A stretch of DNA of 64,000 nucleotides from [Phialemoniopsis] sp. UDSM-2020 (GCA_018873225.1 JAEILZ010000002.1:5828001-5892000); one strand, 5' to 3'; counted from the first letter of the stretch, positions 35,811 through 46,530 are shown. A program made the numbers and translations. The notes: a model not told the origin generated them from the sequence alone.

Positions 35811-36892
35811 GGTTGGAACAGGGCACATGCTGGCAAGGATTTACATGTAGCTTAGGGGGAAATGATGGGCGTCCGCGTGTCCCCTGAGAAGCCGTAATCG
35901 TAGTGGCCCATGGAGAAACCACTGCTTCCTTAAATTTGAAAGACTATTAATAACTTGAGCGGAGATGAACGCCTCGAATTGCCTGGGTTTGTCTTCCAAA
36001 CCCAGGCGAAGTCATCACAGAGCCTCCAGGTTGGAGCGCAAAGAAGGAAGGATGAAGAGCAACCGTGTCACTGAAGATGACGGGCTCACTTCAAGTTTCT
36101 GGCCCCCAAACTTGTAATGTTGAGCCTCTTCACAAGTGACGTCTGGCATTACTAGTGCCGAGTTTTGGCCCCCAAATAGAAAGTATGTAAGATCTAGCAG
36201 GGGGGTGGAGATCCAGTGCTTGTACAGGTAATTCTAAGCGGGATTACATGTTTCTTGGCAGTGAGCTTTATTTTCAGCACTGGATATCTGGAGTAGACCC
36301 ACCGCAGTCCAACTCTGCAGATCAATCCTGAATTCACATGCCCCATTTGGCCAAGCCCTGTTTGAGACAGATAGGGAGTCCTGGCACCGAAGCAATGTGA
36401 TCGAGAAATGGGTTTAATCAAAGAGAAAAGCGCACGGAAGACGCGTCGTGGGGGTAATCGAGAGCGGCAGAGCGGCCAGGGGTTCCATGCTATTCGTTTC
36501 TATCTTCCAGTGATTGCACAATGCCAGCCTCATCTGCTTCGCATTACTTTCGGAGCCCCACGCGCTTACATATCTGGGGTGCCAAGAATGACAAGCCTTG
36601 TTGCCAGCCAACCCTAGTCAACTGGCAGAGAGAATTAGCATGCGTTAGAAGCGCACCGCCGCTAATAGACGCTACACGCATTACTCGTGGAATACCCAAT
36701 CACGATGGCCAGGGTAGGGAACACGTTGTATTGCACTACACCGGACTGCTCTCGGCCGATTGTCAGCTCGCTTCATACTGTCTAACACTAGCCTAGTGAT
36801 TCAGCCTGAACCCCGTACCCATCTATGCATAGATCCAGTCTCACCCACGGGGAGCAAGCATCCTTTCCACCTGGACGTCCTGGCGTCTCTCA
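35811..36892. other. Intergenic region with hairpin and short repeats
   Basis: About 1.08 kb without a credible gene. It holds a strong perfect hairpin (35981-36007), a second inverted repeat CAAGTTT/AAACTTG at 36092-36114, and two direct copies of TGGCCCCCAAA at 36100-36110 and 36166-36176. It might be a decayed small mobile element, but I found no terminal repeats or target duplication. Confidence 0.45.
35981..36007. repeat. Perfect 11-bp inverted repeat (hairpin)
   Basis: GCCTGGGTTTG at 35981-35991 and CAAACCCAGGC at 35997-36007 are exact reverse complements with a 5-base loop. It lies about 170 bp past the stop of the C2H2 gene. Confidence 0.85.
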
Positions 36893-37812
36893 TTATCCTC
36901 CCTGATACCCCATGGGCGGAGTCGATAGTAAGCTTGCCCCGAGAAGGTTTTGGGCACTGCTTCTGATTGCATCTACACCGCTCCGCAGTCTCTTCAACTC
37001 CTCCGCTTTCTCACGGCAGCAGGATTCGAAAATACTGATCGTGTCAATGACCATTGACAGCGTGGTGGTCTTTCGCTGCCGACTCCTGGCCCCCTGCTCA
37101 TCTTTTGAACCCGAGGAAGACGTGGCCTCGGCGTCAAAGGCCCACCCGGGTGATCTGCTCCTGCATATCCGCTGCACCTGCTCGCTCGAGAGCTCCCGAG
37201 CAAGAGCGGCATACTTCTCATTCAGCGCTGATCTGTACCGCTTCTCCACCGCATAATGCGGTCTTTCGCTGGCTTTGGTCTTGCTGGCTCGACGCGTCTG
37301 GATCACACGGTCAGCCTGCAGGCCTCAAGAACATAGTGAAGTCTGTTGATGTTACATGTTGCATGCCTGAACCGCTTGCCCGCTGTTGAGGCGGCTGCTG
37401 CAGGGTATTTGGAGGCGTCTCAAATTCTTTCATCGAGGGCGTGGGGTTGGCTGCTGGAATAACCGCGAGTCAGCGGTTGGTGACCGGTAGCATGATGTCA
37501 ATTCTACCTACACTGGGTATTCAGTAATGGCCATTGGGAGTCGGTAGAGTTCGGACACCAGTCTTCCAGTGCCGCCAGGTCACAGGTCAGCAGGTTATCA
37601 AACGTCGACGACATGCTCAAGTCTAGGGCGCTCTCCGGCACTGCATTGACGTTGCATAGATACTCCGACGGTTGTCGGTCAGCGGATAGAGTTGAAGAGC
37701 TGCCCGTGCCACCAATGGCGGTGGTGTCGAATATACGCTCGAATGGGGTCGCCGGTGCTGCAGAGAGGGCAGACGATGGCGGGACCATGCTGTCTGCAAG
37801 TCCGGCGTGCAT
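36893..37812 (-). CDS. bHLH transcription factor, SREBP-like
   Basis: Probable exons are 37812-37512 and 37323-36893, giving about 243 residues; the intron acceptor is the least certain point. The N-terminal half is Ser/Thr-rich with a possible acidic activation segment (TCDLAALEDW). The C-terminal half has a basic helix 1 reading HYAVEKRYRSALNEKYAAL. The Tyr in EKRYR is the mark of the SREBP subgroup of bHLH proteins; most other bHLH proteins have Arg there. The loop is long and helix 2 reads TLSMVIDTISIFESC. No membrane segments follow, so it should be a soluble nuclear regulator, unlike true SREBPs. It is divergent from a second bHLH gene, and a palindromic version of the cluster ATCC element lies between them. 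Confidence 0.78.
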
Positions 37813-38805
37813 GTTGAAGGACGTCGAACAGCCGTGGAGCCGTGGAGTTTGGTTCCGTGATGGTTGGACCTGTGAGCGGGTACCATCTAAAGTCGTTAAC
37901 AGGGAGGGGAATGCGAGATATGCATCCCGCTCTGTAATTGTATCACTGGGAGCGGATATGGCGACAATCTGAAGATGCGAAGTATTTTCTCACATGCTCG
38001 CCAGTGCTACGTGCCATAGGGAAACCTAGCGCACAATTGGCGGTTTCGCACTGCTCGCACCGCCATGTCCTTCCTTGATTTCCTTCAGACAGGGGCCAGG
38101 TGTACAGGCATGCAGGTCAGCTTATAGCGGTGGTACCAAGGCATCCTGCAGGATCGAAACTACGACATGAACCCGCTCGAAATAAGCTATAAGCTCTGCC
38201 GCCTTCCCGCCCGTCCCTTGCAGGCGGGTCCCCGATGCGCGCCTAAGCGCCCTACACCAGTTTGGCCCGCGGGAATCCTTGCTGGTGATGACTTGCTAGG
38301 CTGCGAAGGGGCTGGGGTCCTGGACTTACCCGAACGCCAGCGTACGATGGGTGGATGAAACCGTTGGAGCAACATGGGCCAGCTCAGGTCTGCCACTGGC
38401 TCGTTTCTCTCCCCCACTGGCCACTGTGCACAAATACTGCAGAATATCATCGGAGCCGGCCGAAGGGAGTGATATTCCCCATGTGGAACAAGCCACATTC
38501 ACCCCATGGTTATCTGTTCTTCCCCATGAACGGGGACCACATCACAACTCAAGTGCTTTTAGTAAGCTGGGCTTCTCTCCCAGGATACCCTTGCTTCTGA
38601 TGTGACCGCCTGCCCATTATCTGTGCAGCTGCTGGCACCTCACATAACAGGCTAGAGGCGGTCCCTTCTGTGATCCCGTCCCGAGACATCTCGAGCGATC
38701 AAAACAGAGACATGGTTCTAAATAGTGCTGAGATGCCGGTAAACGGAGAGCAAACACCAATACATTGAGCGTCCTTTCCATTGACCGCCTGCAACATCAT
38801 AACCG
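37813..38805. promoter_or_regulatory. Divergent promoter region between the two bHLH genes
   Basis: A 993-bp bidirectional region. The 12-bp palindrome ATCCTGCAGGAT at 38143-38154 is made of the same half-site as the cluster ATCC elements. No coding signal is convincing, although several 60-100 codon frames exist. Confidence 0.5.
38143..38154. promoter_or_regulatory. Palindromic ATCC element
   Basis: ATCCTGCAGGAT is a perfect palindrome. Its left half equals the ATCCTGCA unit in the decarboxylase and NRPS promoters. It could allow feedback control of the bHLH pair. Confidence 0.4.
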
Positions 38806-39336
38806 ATGGCTGCTTTTCAGAAAGCAATGTCTACTACGAACTCGACTCTGCCGGCGGGCGGGTTTCCCGGAATTTCGGCGTCTGATAACGACCTTGAACT
38901 ATTTTGGCGCTTATTGCGAGTGGCACGGCGGCTAGACGTACATGACAATGACTCTCTCGGTTGGTGTAACGCAATCTTTGGAAGTGCTTGCACATGCTGA
39001 TACCTGATTAGAGAAAGCAGCTTCCGAGCAGCTCGCCCGCCGTAGTGTGGCCCCGAGGCCAGCCAAGAGACAGTGTCGAGCAGGACGAGCGACAGATCTA
39101 AGCAACCATTACAACGACTACGGCTCTGACGAATGCGACGGATTCGAGGTGGATGGATACAGGAGAAGGGAAAACCCCGCGCCAAACTACACCAATACTG
39201 TGACTTTCTCACACCCAAAAGAATCGGCTGTGGAACACTTGAGAACGGAACGACAGACCGGCCAACGACAAACTGCAAGACCGGCAGCCCGGCATCAAAC
39301 CCAACATCAGGAGCGGCCACAAGAGCCGATGGAACA

Positions 39337-39380
<44 letters not shown>

Positions 39381-39691
39381 CACACGCCGTGGTGGAGAAG
39401 CGCTATAGATCCATCGTCAATAGCAAGATACAACAGCTCAACGATATCATCCCAGAATCTCTCACCTTTGATCCGGACATCACAACCATGTCGCATAGGG
39501 GGGAGGAAGCCAGTGCTGGGACGAAAGTACCAACAAAGTCGGAGGTCCTCGACAGAGCATTGCACTACATGAATCACCTTGTGGCGCAATACAAGCAATA
39601 TGAAGAAGAGAGCAATGAACTACGACGCAAACTAGAAACTTTTGTGGGCGAAATATCTGCGAGAGGTGTACCAAGGGCTAGTTCTCATTAA
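38806..39691 (+). CDS. bHLH transcription factor, SREBP-like, with polyglutamine tract
   Basis: Two exons, 38806-38937 and 39014-39691, join in phase, giving about 269 residues. Residues 27-44 include DLELFWRLLRVARRLD, similar to the start of the C2H2 protein at 34881. A tract of 15 Gln (39335-39379) directly precedes the basic helix HAVVEKRYRSIVNSKIQQL, which again has the SREBP-type Tyr. Helix 2 reads KSEVLDRALHYMNHLVAQY and runs into a short leucine-zipper-like coiled coil (YEEESNELRRKLETF). It has no membrane anchor. It probably binds DNA as a dimer, perhaps with the divergent bHLH partner. With the C2H2 protein it forms a three-gene regulatory block in the middle of the cluster. Confidence 0.87.
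39335..39379 (+). repeat. CAG/CAA trinucleotide run (polyglutamine)
   Basis: Fifteen glutamine codons: one CAG, one CAA and then thirteen uninterrupted CAG. Such a run is prone to slippage, so its length may vary between strains. Confidence 0.95.
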
Positions 39692-40424
39692 TCTCAGGCT
39701 GTAACGGGCAAGCAAGATGTTTCAACAAGACCAATCAGGTGTCTATTGGTGTAGGCTATGAACCATGAACGATTCATGATGGGAAACAAGGCGTTTGGGG
39801 GTTGAGAAATTTAGACTATGTTATATACCTTATACATATAGAGGTTGCTAAGGCGTAGAACTACTTGATGACTATCAAATGGCTAGAGTCATGGCGGTAC
39901 TCAATACCTTCGGAATAATCCATGTACCAAGACTTCAGCACTTCTTCGCATGTGAGATGATCAATTCCAACCGGCTTGCCTTAAAGTAGGATAACCATGT
40001 TTGATGCAGTACATCAACATTATACGACCCCTTCGTACGCGGAGTCAACAGAGGTCAAGCCTTCCATGGGAGACTAAATCAGATACCATATCTGTGTTTT
40101 CAAGTTCTGGAAACTGTTATTGTGTCGTTGGAACACGGGTAATGTATTCATTGTGTTGTTTATTGCGTCGCATTTGATTGTCTTACCCAAGGGCAAGCTG
40201 GTTGGCTTTGATGATCTGACAGTTTCATGCTACACAATGAACACAAAACCCGTTTATCAAAGATACAATGACAGGTCCCAGTGCCTCAAAACATAGATAT
40301 GTCAACTAGACTGGCCACCCCTGACTCGAATGCTTAAACTCTGTGAGTGCGGAGGAGTGGACTTAGATATGGAACTTGACACACAAACGCAGGTCATATA
40401 CAACAGTAGGGAGGACCAATGAAA
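39692..40424. other. AT-rich convergent intergenic region
   Basis: This lies between the convergent ends of the bHLH gene and the PLP decarboxylase gene. It is AT-rich (for example 39810-39850) with no ORF of note. I see nothing functional beyond likely 3' ends. Confidence 0.45.
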
Positions 40425-41893
40425 TTAAGCCAGGCTCAGGCGCTGTACAGCCTTGCGTAGATCCCCGACAAGCACGTCGCATCTCTGCTTGGAGAAGTCT
40501 TGGCGTACCACCACGCGAAGTACATTGACCTTTTCACCGTGCGGCGCCATTGTATACGCTGGCACCATCCAGCCACCGTGGCGACGTAGCTCGCCAGCCA
40601 GAGCGAACTCGTCAAAGGGGAAGCCCATGACCGGATTGAGACGGAACGCTACCAGTGGCAGACCCTGCCCTTGTTTCTTGGACAGGATGATGAAAAGTCC
40701 CATTTCTTCTAACCTGGAGGCTAGGTGGTCCGCCAGCTCAACCAGATCAAGCATTATGCGGCGATAGCCCTTCTTTCCAAGAGTAATCAGCTGATAATAT
40801 TGGCCGACAATGTGAGATGCGCCCCGTGAGAAGTTAAGTGTGAATGTGTCTTGCTCAACGCCGAGATAATTCATGTTGAGTATAAGATCTATGCGGCAGT
40901 GGAGTTAGACATATAGATGTAACGTGCGAGTGATGCAAGCACATACCTTGTGGTAGGTATTCAGGGCCCCGCCAGATGAGCCAGCCGATTCCTGCGTAGA
41001 CAAGACCATACTTGTGGCCCGATACGTTGATTGAAACGACTTTCTCCAAGCGGAAGTCCCATATTATATCGGGATTGACAAATGGTGCAACAAAGCCTCC
41101 TGAGGCGGCGTCGACGTGGATGGGTACATCCAGATCTCTCTCAACCAAAAGATTGTTAATAGCTTCAGCGTCTTCGTACTCGCCAGTATACGTTGTTCCC
41201 ATTATACAGCAGATCCCTATCGTGTTCTCGTCTACGAGTTCCATGGCCAGACTAGGGTCAATGGTGAAACGGTCTTGCGTACAATAAACGTACTTTTCTT
41301 GAATATCAAAGTACAGTGCCGCTTTCTTCCAGCATACATGGGCTGCTGAACTCATAATTAGGTTAGGATTGCCGAAATTCTTCCCCGCAGCCCTTTGTTT
41401 ACTAGCCCAGCGCTTTTTCATAGCGAGAACGGCAAGCATAATCGCCTCTGAGGAGCCAGCTGTGCTGGTGCCGCTAGCCTCGATAGCTTCTCCTTGATGT
41501 GGTACGCTGAAGAGATTGGCAATCATGTTGACGCAATGCCTCTGCATCACTGTAGTAGCGGGATAGAACTCATGATTCGCAATGTTCTTGCTCAGAGACT
41601 TGTTCATGATTGCTTCGGCCGTCTTATCCATGCTTGTTGTTACGAAGGTACCGAGGCTACGTTTTGGTCAAGTCAACACAAATATTTGGGCATTCTCTGA
41701 CTGTTGAAACTCACTTGAAGGCCGGATCCCCATCGACGGAAAGTTCATTCTCAATCAGGTGACTGGCCACCGCGCTCGGTATCTCATCATCAGGCATTTT
41801 ATTTTGGGGCATGGCCGCAATATCAAGTGTCATACTGTCGAACTCATCAATTGTACCGTGATATCGACTTAGAGACTGTTCCGGAAGTAGCAT
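40425..41893 (-). CDS. PLP-dependent decarboxylase, glutamate-decarboxylase family
   Basis: Three exons fit in phase: 41893-41715, 41656-40947 and 40888-40425, giving about 450 residues. Landmarks of the glutamate decarboxylase group (PLP fold type I, group II) are clear: FYPATTVMQRHCVNMIANLF, then HVDAASGGFVAPF with the PLP-contacting Asp, then SINVSGHKYG with the Schiff-base lysine. The start is uncertain, because the frame stays open upstream to 42058 without an ATG; 41893 is the first ATG in frame, and the cluster element lies 165 bp before it. Primary-metabolism enzymes of this family make GABA. In destruxin clusters a related decarboxylase is thought to make beta-alanine for the NRPS. 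By analogy this one may supply a decarboxylated amino acid to the NRPS here; its substrate cannot be read from sequence. Confidence 0.88.
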
Positions 41894-42379
41894 CTGCGGA
41901 TCGACCCGATACTTACTGTAGCAGCCTTCAGGGACGTTGGTTCCGTGTTGGGTTAGTACCTTGTTTCCATCTACGTACCATGGTAATCGAGATAAGAGCA
42001 CCGATGCGCTACGATTGTGACAGGGTGCGGCCGATGTGGCAAGTGAATGGCGAGGCAATCCTGCAATCCTTCAGTCAAGCACACTTCATTTGTCGACATC
42101 ATATCAGACAGCCCCGCATGCCAATCCAGAATACCGCTTTCAGGCGCTTCTCGTTTTTTTTTTTTCAACCCAATGGCGGAAAGGGTCTAGAAAAATGGTA
42201 TTGATTTTCTACAAGAGTAGGAAAATAGAGCAGCGGTCCGTGCAGTTGAAGTGATTGATCACATGCCTCTTATATCCGTCCCAGTGTTGCACATCAGGTT
42301 CATCTAATTGCTATCCCAAACCCTGCAGACACTCTAGCGAGTACTGCGCAGACCAAGTAAAGCACATAGCCGAGTGGAA
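41894..42379. promoter_or_regulatory. Promoter region of the PLP decarboxylase gene
   Basis: This lies between the decarboxylase start and the stop of the acyl-CoA ligase, both on the minus strand. It contains an ATCC tandem element at 42058-42073 and a 10-base T run near 42150. An upstream exon of the decarboxylase could also lie here, but none fits in phase. Confidence 0.5.
42058..42073 (+). promoter_or_regulatory. ATCC tandem element, copy 2
   Basis: Reads ATCCTGCA-ATCCTTCA. It lies 165 bp upstream of the decarboxylase ATG, in opposite orientation to that gene. The core ATCCTGCAATCC is identical to the copy before the NRPS. Confidence 0.6.
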
Positions 42380-44425
42380 TCAGGACCGAGCGCGCAAGAT
42401 CCCTTTAGTCACCTTGCCAGAAATGTTTCTAGGCAACACATTGAGCAGCTCATATCGTCCGCGTATCCAGTGCGGCTCCGTCAGACTGTTCTGCACGTGG
42501 TCATCCCACTCGTCAAACAGAGCCTCCGTCTCCTCCGGTGGGCCGCCAGGAGTCGGGAACTTGGACGGCACGATGAATGCCTTGGGCCGCTCCCCAGCCA
42601 GATCGTCGGGCACTCCGACCACAGCAACGTCGGCCACCCCAGGATGCTTGCGCAGGACTTCCTCAATGGCGACAGGAGAGACTTGCATGCCCTGGTGGGA
42701 AGCAGTGTCAGCTTTGGCTTATGTCATGTCACAATGGCCATGTTTCAGAGAGCAGTCCGCCATACCTTGACTTTGATCATGTCCCTCAGACGATCGACAA
42801 TGAGAAGATGAGAGTCTCCCTTTGGGCTCTGACGGAAGACGGCAACATCGCCAGTATGGAGCCAGCCATCCCTGAAGGTGGCAGCCGTGCCTTCCTCGTC
42901 TCCGTGGTAGCCAGAGGCCTGATTTGGCGACGAGAGCAGCAACTCGCCAGGTTCATCATGTGACAATACCTCGCTGCCGTCTTCGCGGATGAGCCGTGCC
43001 TTGTACCACGGCAGCAGTATTCCTACTGAGCCGGGGACGTATTCGTGAGGGCTGCTCATAGCGACAGCCGCTGGGCTTTCAGTAAGACCTATACGTTGAG
43101 AAAGCGAGGTACGATTAGTTTCGATACAATTCGGCAAGGCTGGTGAAGGCTACCTACCATAGCCAGTTACAAGGTTCCATGTGGGTTGTGATGCCTTGGC
43201 TTTAGCATGAAGCTCGGCGCTGACCGTGCCGGCACCGATGTACACAGAGTCAACTGATGAGAGGTCGAATGCCTTGAACAAGAACGGGTTGCCAATAAGC
43301 GCAGCGAGAACCGATGGCACCTGAGAGGTAATCAGCCATTGTCGGATTTTCTAAACGGGGCAAAGAAAAAGGCTAGTTAGGAGGTAACTTACCAGGTACA
43401 GTCGGTTGATGCGATGGGCTTGGATGGACGCTAAGGCTTCCTTCATGTCGAACTTCGAGTGGAGGATGAAGCGGTCCCGCACGTAGATCGAGGCGTGCGA
43501 TGCCCCGATACCCTGGACATGGCTCAGGGGTGTGACGCCGAGGACCACCTCCACCTCTCGATGTCGGGACAGATTCTCCAGCGCCACCAGCTGTAGGATG
43601 TTCGCTATCAAGCTGCGGTGCGTCAAGCGTGCAAGTTTCTGTGTGCAAGATATCAACACAGTAAACGGATCATGTCAGCGTGAGCAGGACTGACCTGGAG
43701 TCCGGATGTTCCACTGGTTGGGCACAGATAGGCAATGCTGCCCTGGGCGTCTTCCGCCGATGTGCTAGGTGCTGGCAATGAATCTTGGCCAAGGGTCTTG
43801 CCTAGCTGCAACAGCTCGTCTATAGTTTTGAGCCCTGCAGCTGCGGCATCATCCGGCGCTTGATCGGACAGATACAGCCGTGCGCCGGACTCACCAATGG
43901 CAGCACGAGCGGACGCAAGGAGCCCCGGAGACACAATTACGATGCTGCAGCCACTGTTTGCCAGATGCTTGGCGTTTTCCGCCGGGGCAGTGCTTCCGTG
44001 CAAAAGGAGAACGGTGCCTCCGATGCGGTGAATCGCCCAACAGCAAGTCAAGTAATCGACCTAATTTCGCCTCCGTCAGGTAATCGTCGACAAGGGTATT
44101 GCATAACAATATGAACAAAAGTGGAGGCACGGATTCTTACCGTGTTCTCGGACAACATCGCAATGACCTTGCTGCCATCTTTGGGTTTCTCACTGACAGA
44201 CCTCTGCAAGTCATGAGCCAGCCCAGCAGCCAGCAGGTCGACATCCTCGGCAAGCTGACGAGGCGTCTTCGCCTTGCCATTGTGCGCAGAAACGAGAACT
44301 GGGTCATCTGCTCGCGCGGCTGAGGGCGTACCCACTGCGCCGCGAAGCACAAAGTCTCCGACAGTACCCGCCGCTGGCGGCTCTTCTTGGCCGGCAGATA
44401 GCCATGTGGGCGGATTGAAAATCAT
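42380..44425 (-). CDS. Acyl-CoA/AMP ligase (ANL superfamily), likely loads the polyketide acid
   Basis: Six exons fit in phase: 44425-44141, 44060-43695, 43638-43393, 43320-43158, 43088-42766 and 42691-42380, giving about 564 residues. A3 reads PTSGTSG, A5 lies in VTGYG-LTESPAA, A7 reads GWLHTGDVAVFR, A8 reads VDRLRDMIKVKG, and the C-terminal NISGKVTKGILR carries the catalytic lysine. The pattern is that of 4-coumarate:CoA-ligase-like enzymes. In emericellamide-type clusters a ligase of this family activates the PKS-derived acid for transfer to the NRPS thiolation domain. The gene is divergent from a P450 and their shared promoter has the ATCC element. The role is therefore inferred from family and context. 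No peroxisomal SKL-type ending is seen; the protein ends ILRARS. Confidence 0.92.
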
Positions 44426-44891
44426 CGTGTTTGGTTATGGGTGGGTTTCTATTGCTCCTCTTGTCACAGGGGTCAAGTTGAAAATTATTTCGCTTGAAGT
44501 ATAGCTAACAATACCGTACGTAACAATGTATGGTTCTAAATCAGTTTGAAGTGCTTGGAGATGAACAACGTTGATGTGCATACCGCAGAGTGGCCCAGCA
44601 CATCATAAGCTGCTATCCACTAATTCTCAAACGACACTTAGGCTGACAGGCGTGAATGAGCTACGCGAGACTGTGAGAAATGTCCTCGATCCTTCAATCC
44701 TTCATTGTCAGATGAAACCACTTGCACCACTTCCACTCGCTGCGTCCACTTTGAGTCAGCCTGGTTTGCAATAACAGGATGTGGACTAGCGAACTCTCAA
44801 AGCCGATCAATGTACTTTATTTTGCAACCACAGTGGAGTCCCCTGTTCTGAGCGCTATCCGCTTGTCTGTCATAATATTGCCGGGGCAAAC
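44426..44891. promoter_or_regulatory. Divergent promoter region, ligase and P450
   Basis: A 466-bp bidirectional region that carries the most regular ATCC tandem element (44689-44704). No coding signal. Confidence 0.6.
44689..44704 (+). promoter_or_regulatory. ATCC tandem element, copy 3
   Basis: Reads ATCCTTCA-ATCCTTCA, a perfect 8-bp direct repeat. It lies 188 bp before the P450 start and 264 bp from the divergent ligase start, nearly the same spacing as copy 1 has to its P450. Confidence 0.65.
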
Positions 44892-46530
44892 ATGCTTCAC
44901 CAACTGGCATTCGGTCTTGCGGGGGTTGCTATCCTGGCCTACGGCCTCGATTTCCTCTACAGCCGTCTAGACGATGCACGAGAGCCACGCAGAATCAATG
45001 CAACAATTCCAATCATCGGTCACATAGTGGGCTTGCTACGGCACGGGTTTGGCTACTATGGCGTGGTCAGGTAAGGCCTCGGCAACATATCACCGTGTCT
45101 CCTAGCAGTGTACACGATACTGAAGTGCTACAAGTTCCAAGACGGATGCCGAGATCTATACCATTGGTATCTTCAACTTCAAGGTATACGTCACCCACAC
45201 TCCACGGCTCACTCAGATTATCCAAAGAACAAAAACGCTGTCGTTCAGGCCCTTCTTGCGAGTTTCCAACAAGGTCATCAGCGATGATGCTCACGCTATA
45301 TTCGACGGGGATCTGCTCGATCGCTTCAGCGTCCTCACTAGGGAGACGCTTACCCCAGGGCCCCAGTTAGATGTGCAGAATCTGCGGATGGGCAAGGAGT
45401 TGCTGTCCGAAGTCGATGACCTATTGAGGCATGAAGACTTTGAGCTGCTCAAGTGGGCCAAGCACACTGTTGTTCAAGCCACAGCCGCTGGGTTGTATGG
45501 CGTGGAGCACCCGTTCAAAGATCCTGAGATTGAGGACGCGCTCTGGTAGGTTTAATGCTTGATAATAAAGTCCTTCGATTCTACGCTCGACAAGCGACTG
45601 AGACGTGTTCACAGGGCCTGGGAAGACCGCAGACCCCGTCTTGATGTGGGCATAGACCCGCTGGGCAAGGCCTACAAGGCTCGCTCCAAGGTGTTTGGGG
45701 CCCTCCGGTCGTACTTCCAAAATATGCCCGAAGACGTGTCGCCGATTATAAGAGAGCGCCAGAGAGCACTTGCTGAGAATGGAATCGGTGAAGAGGACAG
45801 ATGCAGGATTCAGGCGACCCTCAGCACGGCAGCATATCCCAACACGGTCCCAACGCTCTTCTGGACAGTATACGAGATCTACTCCCGACCAGAGCTGCTT
45901 AGCGCTATCAGACAAGAGATCTCGCAGAAGGCAGTGCGCAAGCATTCCGGTGGCTTTACACTCGATCTTGCTGCTCTCCAGACAGATTGCCAGCTTTTGT
46001 TGTCAGTCTACCAAGAGACACAGCGGACTAGACATTCGCAAGTCGCCTTCCGAATGGTGTTGGAAGACACCCTCCTCGACGGGAAGTATCTGCTGAAAAA
46101 GGGCAACATTGTCCACATTCCGGCTAAACCGACTCATGCCGATTCTACGTTCTGGGGCACAGATGCGGACAAGTTTGATCCATACAGATTCGTGCCGGAA
46201 GGGTACGCCGGGACAGCGAGAGGAAAGCCCAAAGTCGCGCCAAGTAGCTTCTTAGCCTGGGGTCGGCCGCCTCACCTGTGTCCCGCCCGCCAGTTTGCCT
46301 CGACTGAGATTCTGATGGCGGTCGGGTTGTTGCTCATGAGGATGGATCTGACCCCAGCCAGTGGCAAAGGATGGGGCCACCCTCTGATAAGGTCGGGCAT
46401 GGAGGTGCCAACCATACCGCGTCCGAAGCAAGATATCAGGCTGCGGATAGTGGAACGTAAGGAGGCTGTTGGCTCCTGGGGTATGACGATAGGAGAGGGC
46501 AAGACGCGAATTTCTTTAGCTTCCGGTTAG
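44892..46530 (+). CDS. Cytochrome P450 monooxygenase, CYP7/CYP8-like fungal group
   Basis: Three exons fit in phase: 44892-45070, 45126-45545 and 45615-46530, giving about 504 residues. An N-terminal anchor (LAFGLAGVAILAYGLDFLY) precedes the fold. The I-helix carries TAAYPNTVPTLFW, the N-T-x-P form seen in CYP7/CYP8 (sterol 7-alpha-hydroxylase and prostacyclin-synthase-like) enzymes, instead of AGxDT. The ExxR motif is ETQR. The haem loop is FLAWGRPPHLCPARQFAS: the Cys ligand is kept, but the usual F-G-x-G start is altered and the Gly after Cys-Pro is Ala. The altered I-helix suggests chemistry other than plain hydroxylation, such as rearrangement or dehydration, as in CYP8A enzymes; this is an inference. 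Intron 2 (69 bp) could be argued, since the frame is partly open through it. Confidence 0.88.

Noticed and set aside
41894..42170. Upstream exon of the PLP decarboxylase beginning MMSTNEV
   Set aside because: The only good donor (GTACGT) and acceptor (CTACAG) leave the wrong phase for the known exon, so the start at 41893 was kept.
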